Below, piece by piece: positions 1-8,010 of a stretch of DNA of 64,000 nt. The position numbers and the translations under genes were made by a program. The number at the start of each line of letters is the position of its first letter. Within the stretch, counting starts at the first letter, position 1. This DNA comes from Singulisphaera sp. (lineage in GTDB: Bacteria > Planctomycetota > Planctomycetia > Isosphaerales > Isosphaeraceae), in the NCBI GenBank assembly GCA_027451445.1, contig DAIDJG010000136.1, positions 19,966 through 83,965 of the forward strand, read 5' to 3'. Below the pieces are notes generated by a model that saw nothing but the letters and a program-made list of their open reading frames with translations, was not told where the DNA came from and did not search any database.

Positions 1-355
1 TGGCCAGGTCATGCGGGAAGACGCGCAACGCCTGATGGATGGCGTCGATGGCGTCCTGAGTCCGGTTGAGTTTCCTGAGTTTCTCGATGTACGCGTAGTG
101 CAGTTTTACGGAGAAACGACAACGCGTTAGGCCTTCGCGCAGAACGCTGAGGGCTGTTTCGTCTTCCATTAACGCTGCGTGGTGACCCGCGAGATGCAGG
201 TAGATCTCCGGATTCCGTTCATCTCGCGCCAGGGCCCTTCGTCTCTCCTCGATCAATTGCGTCCAGACTTCCCGAAAACAACGATCACACTCGTCCGATT
301 CTTTCCCATAGATCTTTTGAAGGGACGGTCGACTTACGTCACGCTCAGAAAACAT
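1..355 (-). CDS. Truncated TPR-like protein (C-terminus beyond the left edge)
   Basis: An open minus-strand frame runs from an ATG at 355 off the left end of the window, giving about 118 residues. The visible part is hydrophilic and helical. It contains two segments with tetratricopeptide spacing: one around 'NPEIYLHLAGHHAALME', and a second near the edge around 'LNRTQDAIDAIHQALRVFPHD'. The TPR assignment is by this pattern only, and the catalytic part, if any, lies outside the window. An in-frame ATG at 394 is also possible. I prefer 355 because GAGG lies 8 bases upstream, whereas the 394 start would add a short hydrophobic stretch. It follows the kinase gene of the lasso locus on the same strand after a 210-base gap, so it may be the next gene of that unit, but no function can be assigned. 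Confidence 0.6.
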   Translation of the reverse strand, partial: MFSERDVSRPSLQKIYGKESDECDRCFREVWTQLIEERRRALARDERNPEIYLHLAGHHAALMEDETALSVLREGLTRCRFSVKLHYAYIEKLRKLNRTQDAIDAIHQALRVFPHDLA

Positions 356-565
356 GATCGCTGCCTCAACAATCAAAACCAGAGACAGTTGCATTGATCC
401 TGGGTTAGCGTGGTAACGTCCGGACCGACGCATCGGAAACGCGATCCGCTTCCCGTCCTTGCGATGAGGCTCTTGAACCAGCCCGCAGAAAAGCGAGGGG
501 AGGTCGAGTCAGGGGTGCCGTTGAATGAAGTTGGGACGACGGACGGCTCGAGCCGGGCGGCAATG

Positions 566-1654
566 TCAGCATTCGGCGCGACGTTCCCCAAACCTATCCG
601 GCTCCGTCAGGTGCTGTAGATCATCAACGATGACTTGGCACAGTTTCGGTAATAACGCCGAACTCGCATGAGCAGTGACTTGCCGAACGGGCACGCTGCG
701 CATGAGCTTACCCAACAACTCGAATTCTCGGCCACGCATCCCACTGTCGAGCAAATAATTTGAGTATGAGTTGGCCACAAGCGCTAATAAGCCTTCGCGG
801 TCGTCGAGGGCGTTGGCGTGCGGGGCCGATATGTCATCCCTCCGCGGACCAAGGACATAAACAGCACCCAAAGGAAGACCCTGTGACTGGAAACTAAAGG
901 TGGAGTCGTTCAGGTCAAGGTAACACTTTTCCCAATTCGGTATCAACCGAGGCAAGGCGTCGGGGCTACCGAACAATCTACTGACCGAATCCGGCCAGAG
1001 CCGGAGACGCGGGTTGCCGGGGTGAACAGCGAGACCACTTACTCGTTCTTCAAGGGCGACGATGTCATCGGAAAGCACTGGGAAACCAAGCTGCGCAAAA
1101 GCTGCCGCTGTCGTGGATTTGCCGGCCTCGCCCGGTCCGACCAAGGCCACCGCCCGGCCGCGCACGGCAACAGCACTGGCATGCAGGCAAACGACGTCCC
1201 GAAGACGCAGCACAAATCCCATGACGGGCCCAAGCAGATATGTCGCAGTGTCTTCAATTGGAACGGACGCTGGCCAGTTGGCCCAGATTTGGCTGCCGGA
1301 TCGGTCGAGCAGGAATTCGATCCTGTCGTCTGCGTAGAGAAAACGGAAAAACCTACCGGAGAAGAGCTTCCATACTCGAAGTTCCGGCTCGTTGACTTTG
1401 CCGACCGTATCACTTGCGTAGACCAATTGAGGATCGGAATCGCTCAGATCCATCACGCCGGACGGCCTGCCCCCCAGGTGAATCTGCACATCAATTCCAG
1501 ACTGTTCCGACGCTGTGAGGCCGGGGATAGGAAGGTCCGCCCCAATCCTTAGGCCGAATGCAAATGAGACGAACACAGTTCCAAACCTTCCACGAAACTT
1601 CGACGTCCATCTCAAAAAGTGGAAAGGACGGGGTTGGTGCGGGCCTGAAAGCAA
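566..1654 (-). CDS. HPr-kinase-like protein of a lasso peptide cluster (putative peptide kinase)
   Basis: The protein has 362 residues. The C-terminal half resembles the HPr(Ser) kinase/phosphorylase fold, with a P-loop 'GPGEAGKST' at about 173-181, a following 'LSDD' at about 195-197 (metal/nucleotide site) and the preceding 'CLHASAVAV' strand. The N-terminal 150 residues are the variable region seen in kinase homologues linked to RiPP clusters. Family knowledge: in paeninodin-type lasso clusters such a kinase phosphorylates the precursor or mature peptide on a C-terminal Ser. Context: it lies 135 bases downstream of the precursor gene and on the same strand as the lasso B1, B2 and C genes. 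Oddity: the precursor here ends in Arg-Thr-His, with no C-terminal Ser. The start is uncertain; a GTG at about 1576 would begin the protein right at 'FVSFAFGLRIGADLP', which resembles the usual N-terminus of these kinases. Substrate and activity are inferred. Confidence 0.82.
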   Translation of the reverse strand: MLSGPHQPRPFHFLRWTSKFRGRFGTVFVSFAFGLRIGADLPIPGLTASEQSGIDVQIHLGGRPSGVMDLSDSDPQLVYASDTVGKVNEPELRVWKLFSGRFFRFLYADDRIEFLLDRSGSQIWANWPASVPIEDTATYLLGPVMGFVLRLRDVVCLHASAVAVRGRAVALVGPGEAGKSTTAAAFAQLGFPVLSDDIVALEERVSGLAVHPGNPRLRLWPDSVSRLFGSPDALPRLIPNWEKCYLDLNDSTFSFQSQGLPLGAVYVLGPRRDDISAPHANALDDREGLLALVANSYSNYLLDSGMRGREFELLGKLMRSVPVRQVTAHASSALLPKLCQVIVDDLQHLTEPDRFGERRAEC

Positions 1655-1789
1655 ACGGCCAAACGCGAACGACGAAAATGGCCATTAGAGACCATTGATC
1701 GCGTATGCCGCTCTCCAGGTCTACCTAACTATCAAATCCGTCGCTTCCCTGTTTTGCACTTTGCCAAATGAAATCGAGTGTGCCGCATC

Positions 1790-1951
1790 CTAATGCGTGC
1801 GCACAGGCGTAGCGCCCATGGAGGGAATGGCGTTGTCCGGGGTAAGCCCCGCGTTAGGACTGTGCCGGGTGAGATCCTTCAGCCCGCCGTAGACCTGCAA
1901 CTGCGGCGCGGTGTAGGGTTTTTTGGTTCTGTTCTTCATTTCGGACGCCAT
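1790..1951 (-). CDS. Lasso peptide precursor (53 aa)
   Basis: This short frame was found by reading the gap after the cyclase gene. ATG at 1951, TAG at 1790, and a strong ribosome site (GAGGAGAGG, 6 bases before the ATG). The leader contains 'YTAPQLQVYGGLKDLT' (residues 13-28), which fits the lasso leader consensus Y-x2-P-x-L-x3-G-x5-T: Tyr13, Pro16, Leu18, Gly22, Thr28. The Tyr/Pro/Leu part is what the B1 (RRE) protein binds. Thr28 would normally be the residue at -2 of the cut site. The remaining 24 or 23 residues ('HSPNAGLTPD...' to '...PVRTH') contain one acidic residue, Asp39. Cutting after Arg29 makes Asp39 position 10; cutting after His30 makes it position 9, giving a classical nine-residue Ser1-Asp9 ring and a 14-residue tail. 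The locus and leader motif make the identity secure. The core boundary and ring size are inference. Confidence 0.9.
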   Translation of the reverse strand: MASEMKNRTKKPYTAPQLQVYGGLKDLTRHSPNAGLTPDNAIPSMGATPVRTH

Positions 1952-2192
1952 TGCAGTCCTCTCCTCAGTTTTTTGAGACTTGCTGGATGAACGTGCGAAG
2001 CCGAGCTATGTACTCAGATCGCTTACAGCATACCAGAAGTCCGGGTGGTAAAACAAACAATTGATGGTCACGCGACGCAATGCTTGAGACGTCGTGGGCG
2101 AAAGGCAACCGCGAATTGGCGCTGGGAGAATCTAACAATCTTGAATGCAAGGTCGGTGGCCCCACATTGGCGCACACGGCGTCGCCGAACAA

Positions 2193-4052
2193 TTACGCCC
2201 GTACTCGAGAAGGCGTCTCGTGCGTTGCTGTCGCTTGTTTTTGCGAGAGTTTCAAGAGCCAACGGTTGAAGTTAAGGGGACGGAAAACCCACCAGGCGGA
2301 AGACGCGTCAAACGCTTGCTCCCTATAAGCTTTCAAGTCAACGTAATGGTCGAGTCGGGGTGCCGAGACTAGCTTTCCGACGATGGGTCGGTGGCCCTGA
2401 TCGAGTCGCTCCCGGATGGGATCACCGGCAAAGGGGGTCTTCGGCCGGAGTCGCACCGCATCGGGTAAAATACCGTTCATGGAACTCCGAAGCAACCGCT
2501 TGTTGAGACACCAAGGGATCGGTGGTACGGCCAACACGTAGCGGACGATCCGAAGGTCGAAGAATGGATGATTGGACTCGATCGGGACACGTGTTACGTT
2601 CGCGCTCTCAGACTCAAAAAAAAACGACCAATGCGGTGACGTCACGAGTCGGTAAGCGTCCGGCCGAACGGGATGGACCGAGGGAAACCGCTCGTTTTCC
2701 ATGGACGACCACCGATCGCGAAGATTGAGCCGGGCCTCGAACGCCCGGTTTAACCACGGCGGGTAGGTCGAGGACAAAGGGTGTTTCCCAACGAGGCGAC
2801 GTAGCCGTTGACGAACCGCCAGCTTTGGCAGATCGCGGTGGGAGCGGAGCCAGTGCCCGGCGTCCGTGATCACCCGGCCGAAGCGCCGCTGGCTACATTG
2901 AGAGATCAGATGCCGCTGCATCGGGAACCGGAACAGGGCATCCGGCCCCTGGCCGCTCAGTACGACATCCCCACCAACTGCTCGACCGCGAGAAATGTTG
3001 GCGCCCAATGCAGGGAGGGGATTGTCTGCGGGTTCGGGTGTCCATGCCTCCGGAGAATCCCAGCCATCGTAGGGCTGATACCCATCCGCAACGAGGTATT
3101 CGATGGGAATACCGAGAGCCTCGGCGACCAGGCCCGAGTAATACCGCTCCCGATCAGGAATGAGCGAGTCATAAACGACCGTGTGGGCCCTGAGCTCGAA
3201 CGGTCTCGAACGCTCCGAGAGTACGTGTTGGGCGGTCGCCGCGATGGAGGACGAGTCGAGCCCACCGCTCATGGAAACCACGACCCGGTCGAAATTCCGC
3301 ACGCGATCCGAAACGGCCGTCCGCAATAACTCCCGAAAGCGCTCGACGTATTCCTCGGGTTGGCCGTACCGAATCTCTTCGTCGATCGGAAGAGTCCAGT
3401 ATCGACGAATGCCCAGGCGGCCGGACGACCACGTCAAGGTGTGCGCGGCAGGGAGGCGCTGGATGTCCTCGAAGGCTGTCGTCGCGGGATCCTGGTTACT
3501 CTCGAAGAGCAGGAAGTCACCAATCGCCTGGTCGTTGAGTCTGTCCGACACACTGGGGTGGAGACGCACACAGTCGAGCGAATTGCTCAGCACCAGTGTG
3601 GCGCCGACCCGCGCATAAAAGAACGGCCTCACGCCAAAATGGTCGCGTGCGCCGAACAGGCGGCGGTTCCGCTCGTCCCAAATCACGAAGGAGAAATCGC
3701 CGAGCAGGTGCTCAACGCACGACTCTCCCCAGGCCCGGTAGGCGTGGAGGATGAGTTCGGCGTCCGTTGCGCTCGGAGCGACCAACTCTCCCCGAGCCGC
3801 CATGCCTGCCAAAAGCTCGGCGCGGCCGTCCACGCGGGCGTCCGCAACGATCCAGACATCGCCATCGAGGGTGCAGGGTCCCGCCCATTCAGGGGAAACC
3901 CTCAGAGGCGCATTGCCGAGCCCAACCGAGCCGGCCAGCCGGATCCCCAGTTGGCCGGTCCCGGCCACGTCGACGTTCGCGGTCATCCGACCGAGCAATT
4001 CCGGGTCGACCGGCGCGTCGTCCAGGTTGTGGATTCCGACGAAGCCGCTCAT
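2193..4052 (-). CDS. Lasso peptide cyclase, asparagine-synthetase-like (C protein)
   Basis: A 619-residue class B asparagine synthetase homologue. The N-terminal glutamine-amidotransferase-like domain (about 1-200) starts Met-Ser-Gly-Phe, so the Cys2 nucleophile of true asparagine synthetases is replaced by Ser. The C-terminal synthetase domain carries the ATP pyrophosphatase loop 'SMSGGLDSSSI' at about 260-270. In lasso pathways this enzyme adenylates the acidic acceptor side chain and closes the macrolactam. Its ATG overlaps the stop of the B2 gene by 4 bases, implying translational coupling. The precursor gene begins 241 bases after its stop. The gap 1952-2192 shows no convincing further gene and may hold a promoter for the precursor. 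General asparagine metabolism is excluded by the missing Cys2 and the neighbours. Confidence 0.93.
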   Translation of the reverse strand: MSGFVGIHNLDDAPVDPELLGRMTANVDVAGTGQLGIRLAGSVGLGNAPLRVSPEWAGPCTLDGDVWIVADARVDGRAELLAGMAARGELVAPSATDAELILHAYRAWGESCVEHLLGDFSFVIWDERNRRLFGARDHFGVRPFFYARVGATLVLSNSLDCVRLHPSVSDRLNDQAIGDFLLFESNQDPATTAFEDIQRLPAAHTLTWSSGRLGIRRYWTLPIDEEIRYGQPEEYVERFRELLRTAVSDRVRNFDRVVVSMSGGLDSSSIAATAQHVLSERSRPFELRAHTVVYDSLIPDRERYYSGLVAEALGIPIEYLVADGYQPYDGWDSPEAWTPEPADNPLPALGANISRGRAVGGDVVLSGQGPDALFRFPMQRHLISQCSQRRFGRVITDAGHWLRSHRDLPKLAVRQRLRRLVGKHPLSSTYPPWLNRAFEARLNLRDRWSSMENERFPSVHPVRPDAYRLVTSPHWSFFFESESANVTRVPIESNHPFFDLRIVRYVLAVPPIPWCLNKRLLRSSMNGILPDAVRLRPKTPFAGDPIRERLDQGHRPIVGKLVSAPRLDHYVDLKAYREQAFDASSAWWVFRPLNFNRWLLKLSQKQATATHETPSRVRA

Positions 4053-4555
4053 GAGAGCGCCATTTCTCGAGGGAGCAGGGGCCGGTCGAACGACGGAAAA
4101 CGTACCGCGACGTCAGCGCGGTCGTTGAGCACTCGACCCAGGTGCTCCACCCAGGCGTGTGCCTCGAACTGCCCTGACGCTTTCGTAACCCCCACCCTCA
4201 AGTCGCCAGGGATACCACGCGCCCGGAGCAGGCAACACAAGGTCAGCGATCGATGTAAACAGTTGGCGCGAAAAGGACCCAGGACGGCGATGGCGTGTAC
4301 GATCTCGCTCGTCCTGACGGCGGCCCTCACCCGGGAGCGCCCCTCTTCGGCGCCGGCGGTATCCCCCAGGGGTTCCGCGGGGAGGCGCGATGTGAGCCCG
4401 TCAAGGAACTTTCGGCAACGATTGAAACCCAGAAGCCTCTGCCCCAGAATCGTCAGCGGCAGGATCAACGCGGCCTGGACGGCGAGCCGCCGATCGTTCC
4501 GTGGGAGGCGCAAGTATCGACCGTAGAGGTTAATCAACGAGCGTAACCAGGCCAT
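4049..4555 (-). CDS. Lasso peptide leader peptidase B2 (transglutaminase-like)
   Basis: A 168-residue protein of the lasso B2 family. The first half is a basic, partly hydrophobic helical region. The second half has the transglutaminase-like catalytic set: Cys99 in 'ANCLHRSL', His133 in 'EAHAWVE' and Asp145 in 'VLND'. Family role: ATP-dependent removal of the leader together with the cyclase, after delivery by B1. Length is normal for a stand-alone B2. It overlaps B1 by 26 bases upstream and the cyclase by 4 bases downstream, so B1-B2-C are almost certainly one transcript. Nothing in the sequence suggests inactivation. Confidence 0.93.
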   Translation of the reverse strand: MAWLRSLINLYGRYLRLPRNDRRLAVQAALILPLTILGQRLLGFNRCRKFLDGLTSRLPAEPLGDTAGAEEGRSRVRAAVRTSEIVHAIAVLGPFRANCLHRSLTLCCLLRARGIPGDLRVGVTKASGQFEAHAWVEHLGRVLNDRADVAVRFPSFDRPLLPREMALS

Positions 4556-4814
4556 GCGTCACCAGATCCTCGATCAATTTGCCGAGATCCGCCCGTAGCC
4601 GCTCCGCCTCGACATCGTACTCATCCAGCAAACGCGTATACGCCGCCTCAATCGATGGACTCTCCACGATGGCCTTCCACATCGAGGTTCCCACTTCGTC
4701 CAGCCCGAGATAGTTCTCGCTCTCAAGGTTGAGAAACACCATCTCCCCTTGAAGTTCTTGCAGCAGAACGTTTTCAGGAACGGAGACACGTGCTGTGAAT
4801 GAAATCGAGTCCAT
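4530..4814 (-). CDS. PqqD-family RRE protein (lasso B1, leader-binding)
   Basis: A 94-residue PqqD-like RiPP recognition element. The pattern is typical: a beta-rich N-terminus ('SVPENVLLQELQGEMVFLNLESENYLGLDEVGTSMW') followed by helices ('EAAYTRLLDEYDVEAERLRADLGKLIEDLVTHGLV'). It binds the precursor leader and presents it to B2 and the cyclase. It is the first gene of the coupled B1-B2-C run; the ATG at 4814 has a GGAAGGAA element about 12 bases upstream. The next gene upstream (5186) is divergent, so the transcript should start in the 371-base gap. It is separate from the peptidase, as in other split-B clusters. Confidence 0.93.
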   Translation of the reverse strand: MDSISFTARVSVPENVLLQELQGEMVFLNLESENYLGLDEVGTSMWKAIVESPSIEAAYTRLLDEYDVEAERLRADLGKLIEDLVTHGLVTLVD

Positions 4815-5185
4815 GAGCGATTTTGCTTCCTTCCGCTAGATCGCTGCCCTGAAACCAATTCAGCCAGCACGTTCTCGGCCGATACGCTACACTTCGTCGT
4901 GCGCTGAGATTATGGTAACCTCGCTTTCGCGCGAAGACAAGAAACAATCGGCTCGCGTCGGCCCACGGCGTGAACGGGTAGTGCGATTCCGACTACCTCC
5001 TCGCAAGACACATTCTCCTTCAACCCACTCGACATCCGTGGGGGGGTTATGCGAGGAAATGCGACGAACGCAGTTGAATTTGTTTCGCGCCGTTCATTAC
5101 CATATCCCGGACATGTTTGCTGCCAACTGCGATGGATTGCGGCCGGTGAGAACCTCAGGGACGAGAGTAACCGAGGCGACGCACC
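4815..5185. other. Divergent intergenic region between lasso B1 and the Wzc-like gene
   Basis: 371 bases separate the divergent B1 (minus) and tyrosine-kinase (plus) genes. It should contain the promoters of both units. I searched it on both strands for a second lasso precursor (Y-x2-P-x-L leader) and saw none. No clear palindrome or sigma-70 consensus pair was recognised. Confidence 0.5.
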
Positions 5186-7852
5186 ATGACGCAACTCACG
5201 CATACAGACCTCGCGCCGCCTCGGGAGAGTAATCTTCTCGAGAACTTCTTCTTTGTCCTGGGCGTCGTGCGACGCGGGTGGCGATTCCTCCTCCTGTCCA
5301 TGCTCGTCTGCGCCACGATCGGTGCGATCTACGTGGCCCGGGTAAAGCCCGTATACAAGGGCTCGGCCCGGCTTCTGATCATCCAGGAGGGAGGCCGGCC
5401 GCTGCACGCCGCCGTCGGCAGCGGACACGACCCGTTTCAGTTCGGCGACCCGAACGACGAAATCCCCACGCACATGCTGATCATCCGCAGCCCATTGCTG
5501 CTGGAACGGGCACTCGGCGAGGCGAATCTGCCGCATCTCCACGTGTCCTCGGTGGCAGCCGCGCTGAAGATTACACGCCCCGAGCCCGATATCAAAATGC
5601 TCGACGTCGGTTACCAGGCCGACAACGCCCAGGACGCCCTCAAGGTTGTCGAGGCCGTCGTGGACAGCTATGGGAAGTTCCTCGAAGACAATTATCAAAA
5701 AAACACCAACGACGTGATCCGCCTCATCGGTAAGGTGCGCGACGACCTGAGCACCGAGCTCAAGGCGTTGGAGCACGATTATCTCGAGTTCCACAAAAAG
5801 CACCCTGGGCTAAGCATCTCCGGGGACGGCAAGTCGCTGCTCACGCGACGCGTCGATCAATGGGACTCCGAGGCCAACAAAGCCATGCTCCGCTCGGCCC
5901 AGCTCAAGTTCCAGCTCGGACTGGGAAAGAAGCTGCAGGAACAAGGGCACGGAGTGAGGGGAATCACCAGCGTTCTGAAGCTTCTCGGCCACGACTCAGA
6001 CGCAACGCCCAAAGACGGCGGAGCGCTCCCCACGGATCCTGCCCTCCAGGTCGAGGCCCAGCTCGAAGAGGTTGAAGTGAAGCGGGCTACCGCCGAACGA
6101 CTCATCGAGCACCTGAAGGCCGAACAGGCGCGACTCCAGGATGAGCGCCCGGTGTCCAACGCCGAGGTCGCGGAGGCCTTTTACGCCGAAACGGAAACCG
6201 CCCGCCTCAGTGAGCAGATCGCCTCCCTCACCGCGCGGCGTGATAGCTACAAGCACAGCATCCGCGACCGGAGTGACCCGGCCATCCTGGGGCTCGAACG
6301 GCGCCTCGATTCGCTCCGTGCGAACCTCAACGCCCTCTGGAAGAAACGGCAAGCCCCGCTCCGCGCGGCCCTCGCTCGCGAGTCGACCGGCGACGTCGAG
6401 GTCGAGATTCGACGCGCTGAGACCGATCTCCTCGTCTACCGCGCCCAGGAGACCGCCCTCCGCGAACGGCGGGACCTCTTGAGCGAGAAACAGAAACAAG
6501 GAGAAGACGGGAAGGAGCCCGTCACGAGCGCGCGCGGACCAGCGCAAGCCTTGCTGGAGAACTTACGCCACGCACTCGAAGCGAACGATCAGCTCCACCA
6601 GGACATGCGCCACCGCTTCGAGGAAGATGTGGCCAAAGCCCAGGAGTCCGAAATCGACCGTCTGACCGAAGCGAACCTGAAGGCCGAGCTCGATCGCCAA
6701 AGCACCATGTTCCACTCGGTCGTGGACCAGCTCAAACAGGCGCGACTGGTGAGCGATCACACGAGCATCACCGCTCAGGTCGTCAACCCCCCCTTCGTCG
6801 AGGCCGTGCGCCCCAGGATGACGATGGTCATCGCGGCTTCGCTCTTGCTCGGACTGAGCGCCGGTTTTGGACTGGCCTTCCTCCACGAAATGGTCGACGC
6901 GCGGATCCGCTCCCTGCCCGAGATCCGCAGGGTCCTCAACATGAGCATCCTGGGGCTCATCCCCCAGATCATCCGCCGGGTCGATCAGGCCCCCGTCAGG
7001 GTCGCGCTCATCTGCCACGACCAACCCCGGTCAATGCTCGCCGAGTCGTACAAGTCGGTGCGCACCAGCCTCGATTTGCTGCGCCGGAGCCGGCAGTTCC
7101 AAACGATCCTCGTCACCAGCCCGCACTCAGGGGACGGCAAGAGCACCACGGCCAGCAACCTGGCCATCAGCCTCGCGCACGCGGGCCGAAGAATTCTTCT
7201 GGTCGACGCCGATCTCCGGCGACCCTCCCAGCATGAGCTCTACGGCCTCGAGCGCGAACCGGGGCTGGTCCAGGTCCTACGGTCGCAGTTACCGATCTCG
7301 AGCGTCGTGCAGAGGACTCCCGTGGAGAGCCTCGACCTGATGTCCGCTGGCCCCGCGGTCTCGAATCCGTCCGAGCTGCTCTCCTCGCCCCAGTTTGGCG
7401 ATTTCCTCGAGGCCGTACAGAAGATTTACGACATCGTCGTGATCGACTCTTCACCGCTCCTGGCGGTGACCGACCCTTGCGTCGTCGGCGCGGCCGTTGA
7501 TGGGATCGTGCTGGTCGTACGTGCGACGACCATTCGACGCCACGACGCCGAGCGCACCGTGGAAGTGCTCCGCACTTCAGGCACGCCGATTCTCGGCACG
7601 ATCATCAATGGTATCACGCGTGACCAATTTTCGCTGCAACAGGGATATGGTTACGGCTACGGCTATGGTTATGGGTACGGCTACGGCTACGGGTACGGCA
7701 ACGGCAAGGCTTACGGTGAGCGCGAGGAGACCAACGGGACACAGAGCCTCGGAGTCTCGCCGCGCGACGCCCTGAACCAACCAGTGAACGGAGCTGCCGG
7801 ACATGCCAATGGCGAACGGCGCAATGGCACGGCACGGCACGAAGACGCCTGA
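5186..7852 (+). CDS. Wzc-like polysaccharide co-polymerase / BY-type tyrosine kinase
   Basis: 888 residues. N-terminal Wzz-like domain with a first membrane segment at about 33-52, a long periplasmic coiled-coil-rich stretch (about 150-530, many Glu/Lys/Arg/Leu heptads), and a second membrane segment at about 545-567. The cytoplasmic kinase domain has Walker A 'SPHSGDGKST' (about 645-655), Walker A' 'LLVDADLRRP' and Walker B 'IVVIDSSPLL'. It ends in a Tyr-rich tail, (Gly-Tyr)9 followed by another Tyr, and then an Asn/Gly-rich stretch. Known role of the family: control of chain length and export of exopolysaccharide through autophosphorylation of the C-terminal Tyr cluster. No Wza/Wzx/Wzy partner is next to it; the only glycosyltransferase in the window is 55 kb away. 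GAGGCGACGCACC precedes the ATG. Confidence 0.93.
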   Translation: MTQLTHTDLAPPRESNLLENFFFVLGVVRRGWRFLLLSMLVCATIGAIYVARVKPVYKGSARLLIIQEGGRPLHAAVGSGHDPFQFGDPNDEIPTHMLIIRSPLLLERALGEANLPHLHVSSVAAALKITRPEPDIKMLDVGYQADNAQDALKVVEAVVDSYGKFLEDNYQKNTNDVIRLIGKVRDDLSTELKALEHDYLEFHKKHPGLSISGDGKSLLTRRVDQWDSEANKAMLRSAQLKFQLGLGKKLQEQGHGVRGITSVLKLLGHDSDATPKDGGALPTDPALQVEAQLEEVEVKRATAERLIEHLKAEQARLQDERPVSNAEVAEAFYAETETARLSEQIASLTARRDSYKHSIRDRSDPAILGLERRLDSLRANLNALWKKRQAPLRAALARESTGDVEVEIRRAETDLLVYRAQETALRERRDLLSEKQKQGEDGKEPVTSARGPAQALLENLRHALEANDQLHQDMRHRFEEDVAKAQESEIDRLTEANLKAELDRQSTMFHSVVDQLKQARLVSDHTSITAQVVNPPFVEAVRPRMTMVIAASLLLGLSAGFGLAFLHEMVDARIRSLPEIRRVLNMSILGLIPQIIRRVDQAPVRVALICHDQPRSMLAESYKSVRTSLDLLRRSRQFQTILVTSPHSGDGKSTTASNLAISLAHAGRRILLVDADLRRPSQHELYGLEREPGLVQVLRSQLPISSVVQRTPVESLDLMSAGPAVSNPSELLSSPQFGDFLEAVQKIYDIVVIDSSPLLAVTDPCVVGAAVDGIVLVVRATTIRRHDAERTVEVLRTSGTPILGTIINGITRDQFSLQQGYGYGYGYGYGYGYGYGYGNGKAYGEREETNGTQSLGVSPRDALNQPVNGAAGHANGERRNGTARHEDA
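7643..7696 (+). repeat. (Gly-Tyr)9 coding repeat in the tyrosine kinase tail
   Basis: Nine consecutive Gly-Tyr codon pairs. All four Gly codons and both Tyr codons are used, so the DNA is not a clean six-base microsatellite although the protein is perfectly periodic. This points to selection for the peptide repeat. Confidence 0.9.
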
Positions 7853-8010
7853 GATCGCTTTTCTCTGAATTTCCCCCCCCAAGGAGCCCCCAGCGGCCGG
7901 CCAGGAAGGCCTTGAGCAGGTAGAGTCATTCGGAATCTGACGGGTTCATCTTCGATGCCTCCACACGGCCGGATTTCTGAGCAAACGGGCGAACGTCCTC
8001 CTGAGCACCC

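Noticed and set aside
1965..2262. Short minus-strand frames between cyclase and precursor
   Set aside because: No ribosome site, no leader motif, no resemblance to a RiPP precursor; treated as intergenic.
3360..4526. 388-codon plus-strand frame over the lasso cyclase and B2
   Set aside because: Antisense shadow; no domain, and the lasso genes explain the region.
4815..5185. Second lasso precursor upstream of B1
   Set aside because: Looked for the Y-x2-P-x-L motif in both strands of the gap and did not find it.
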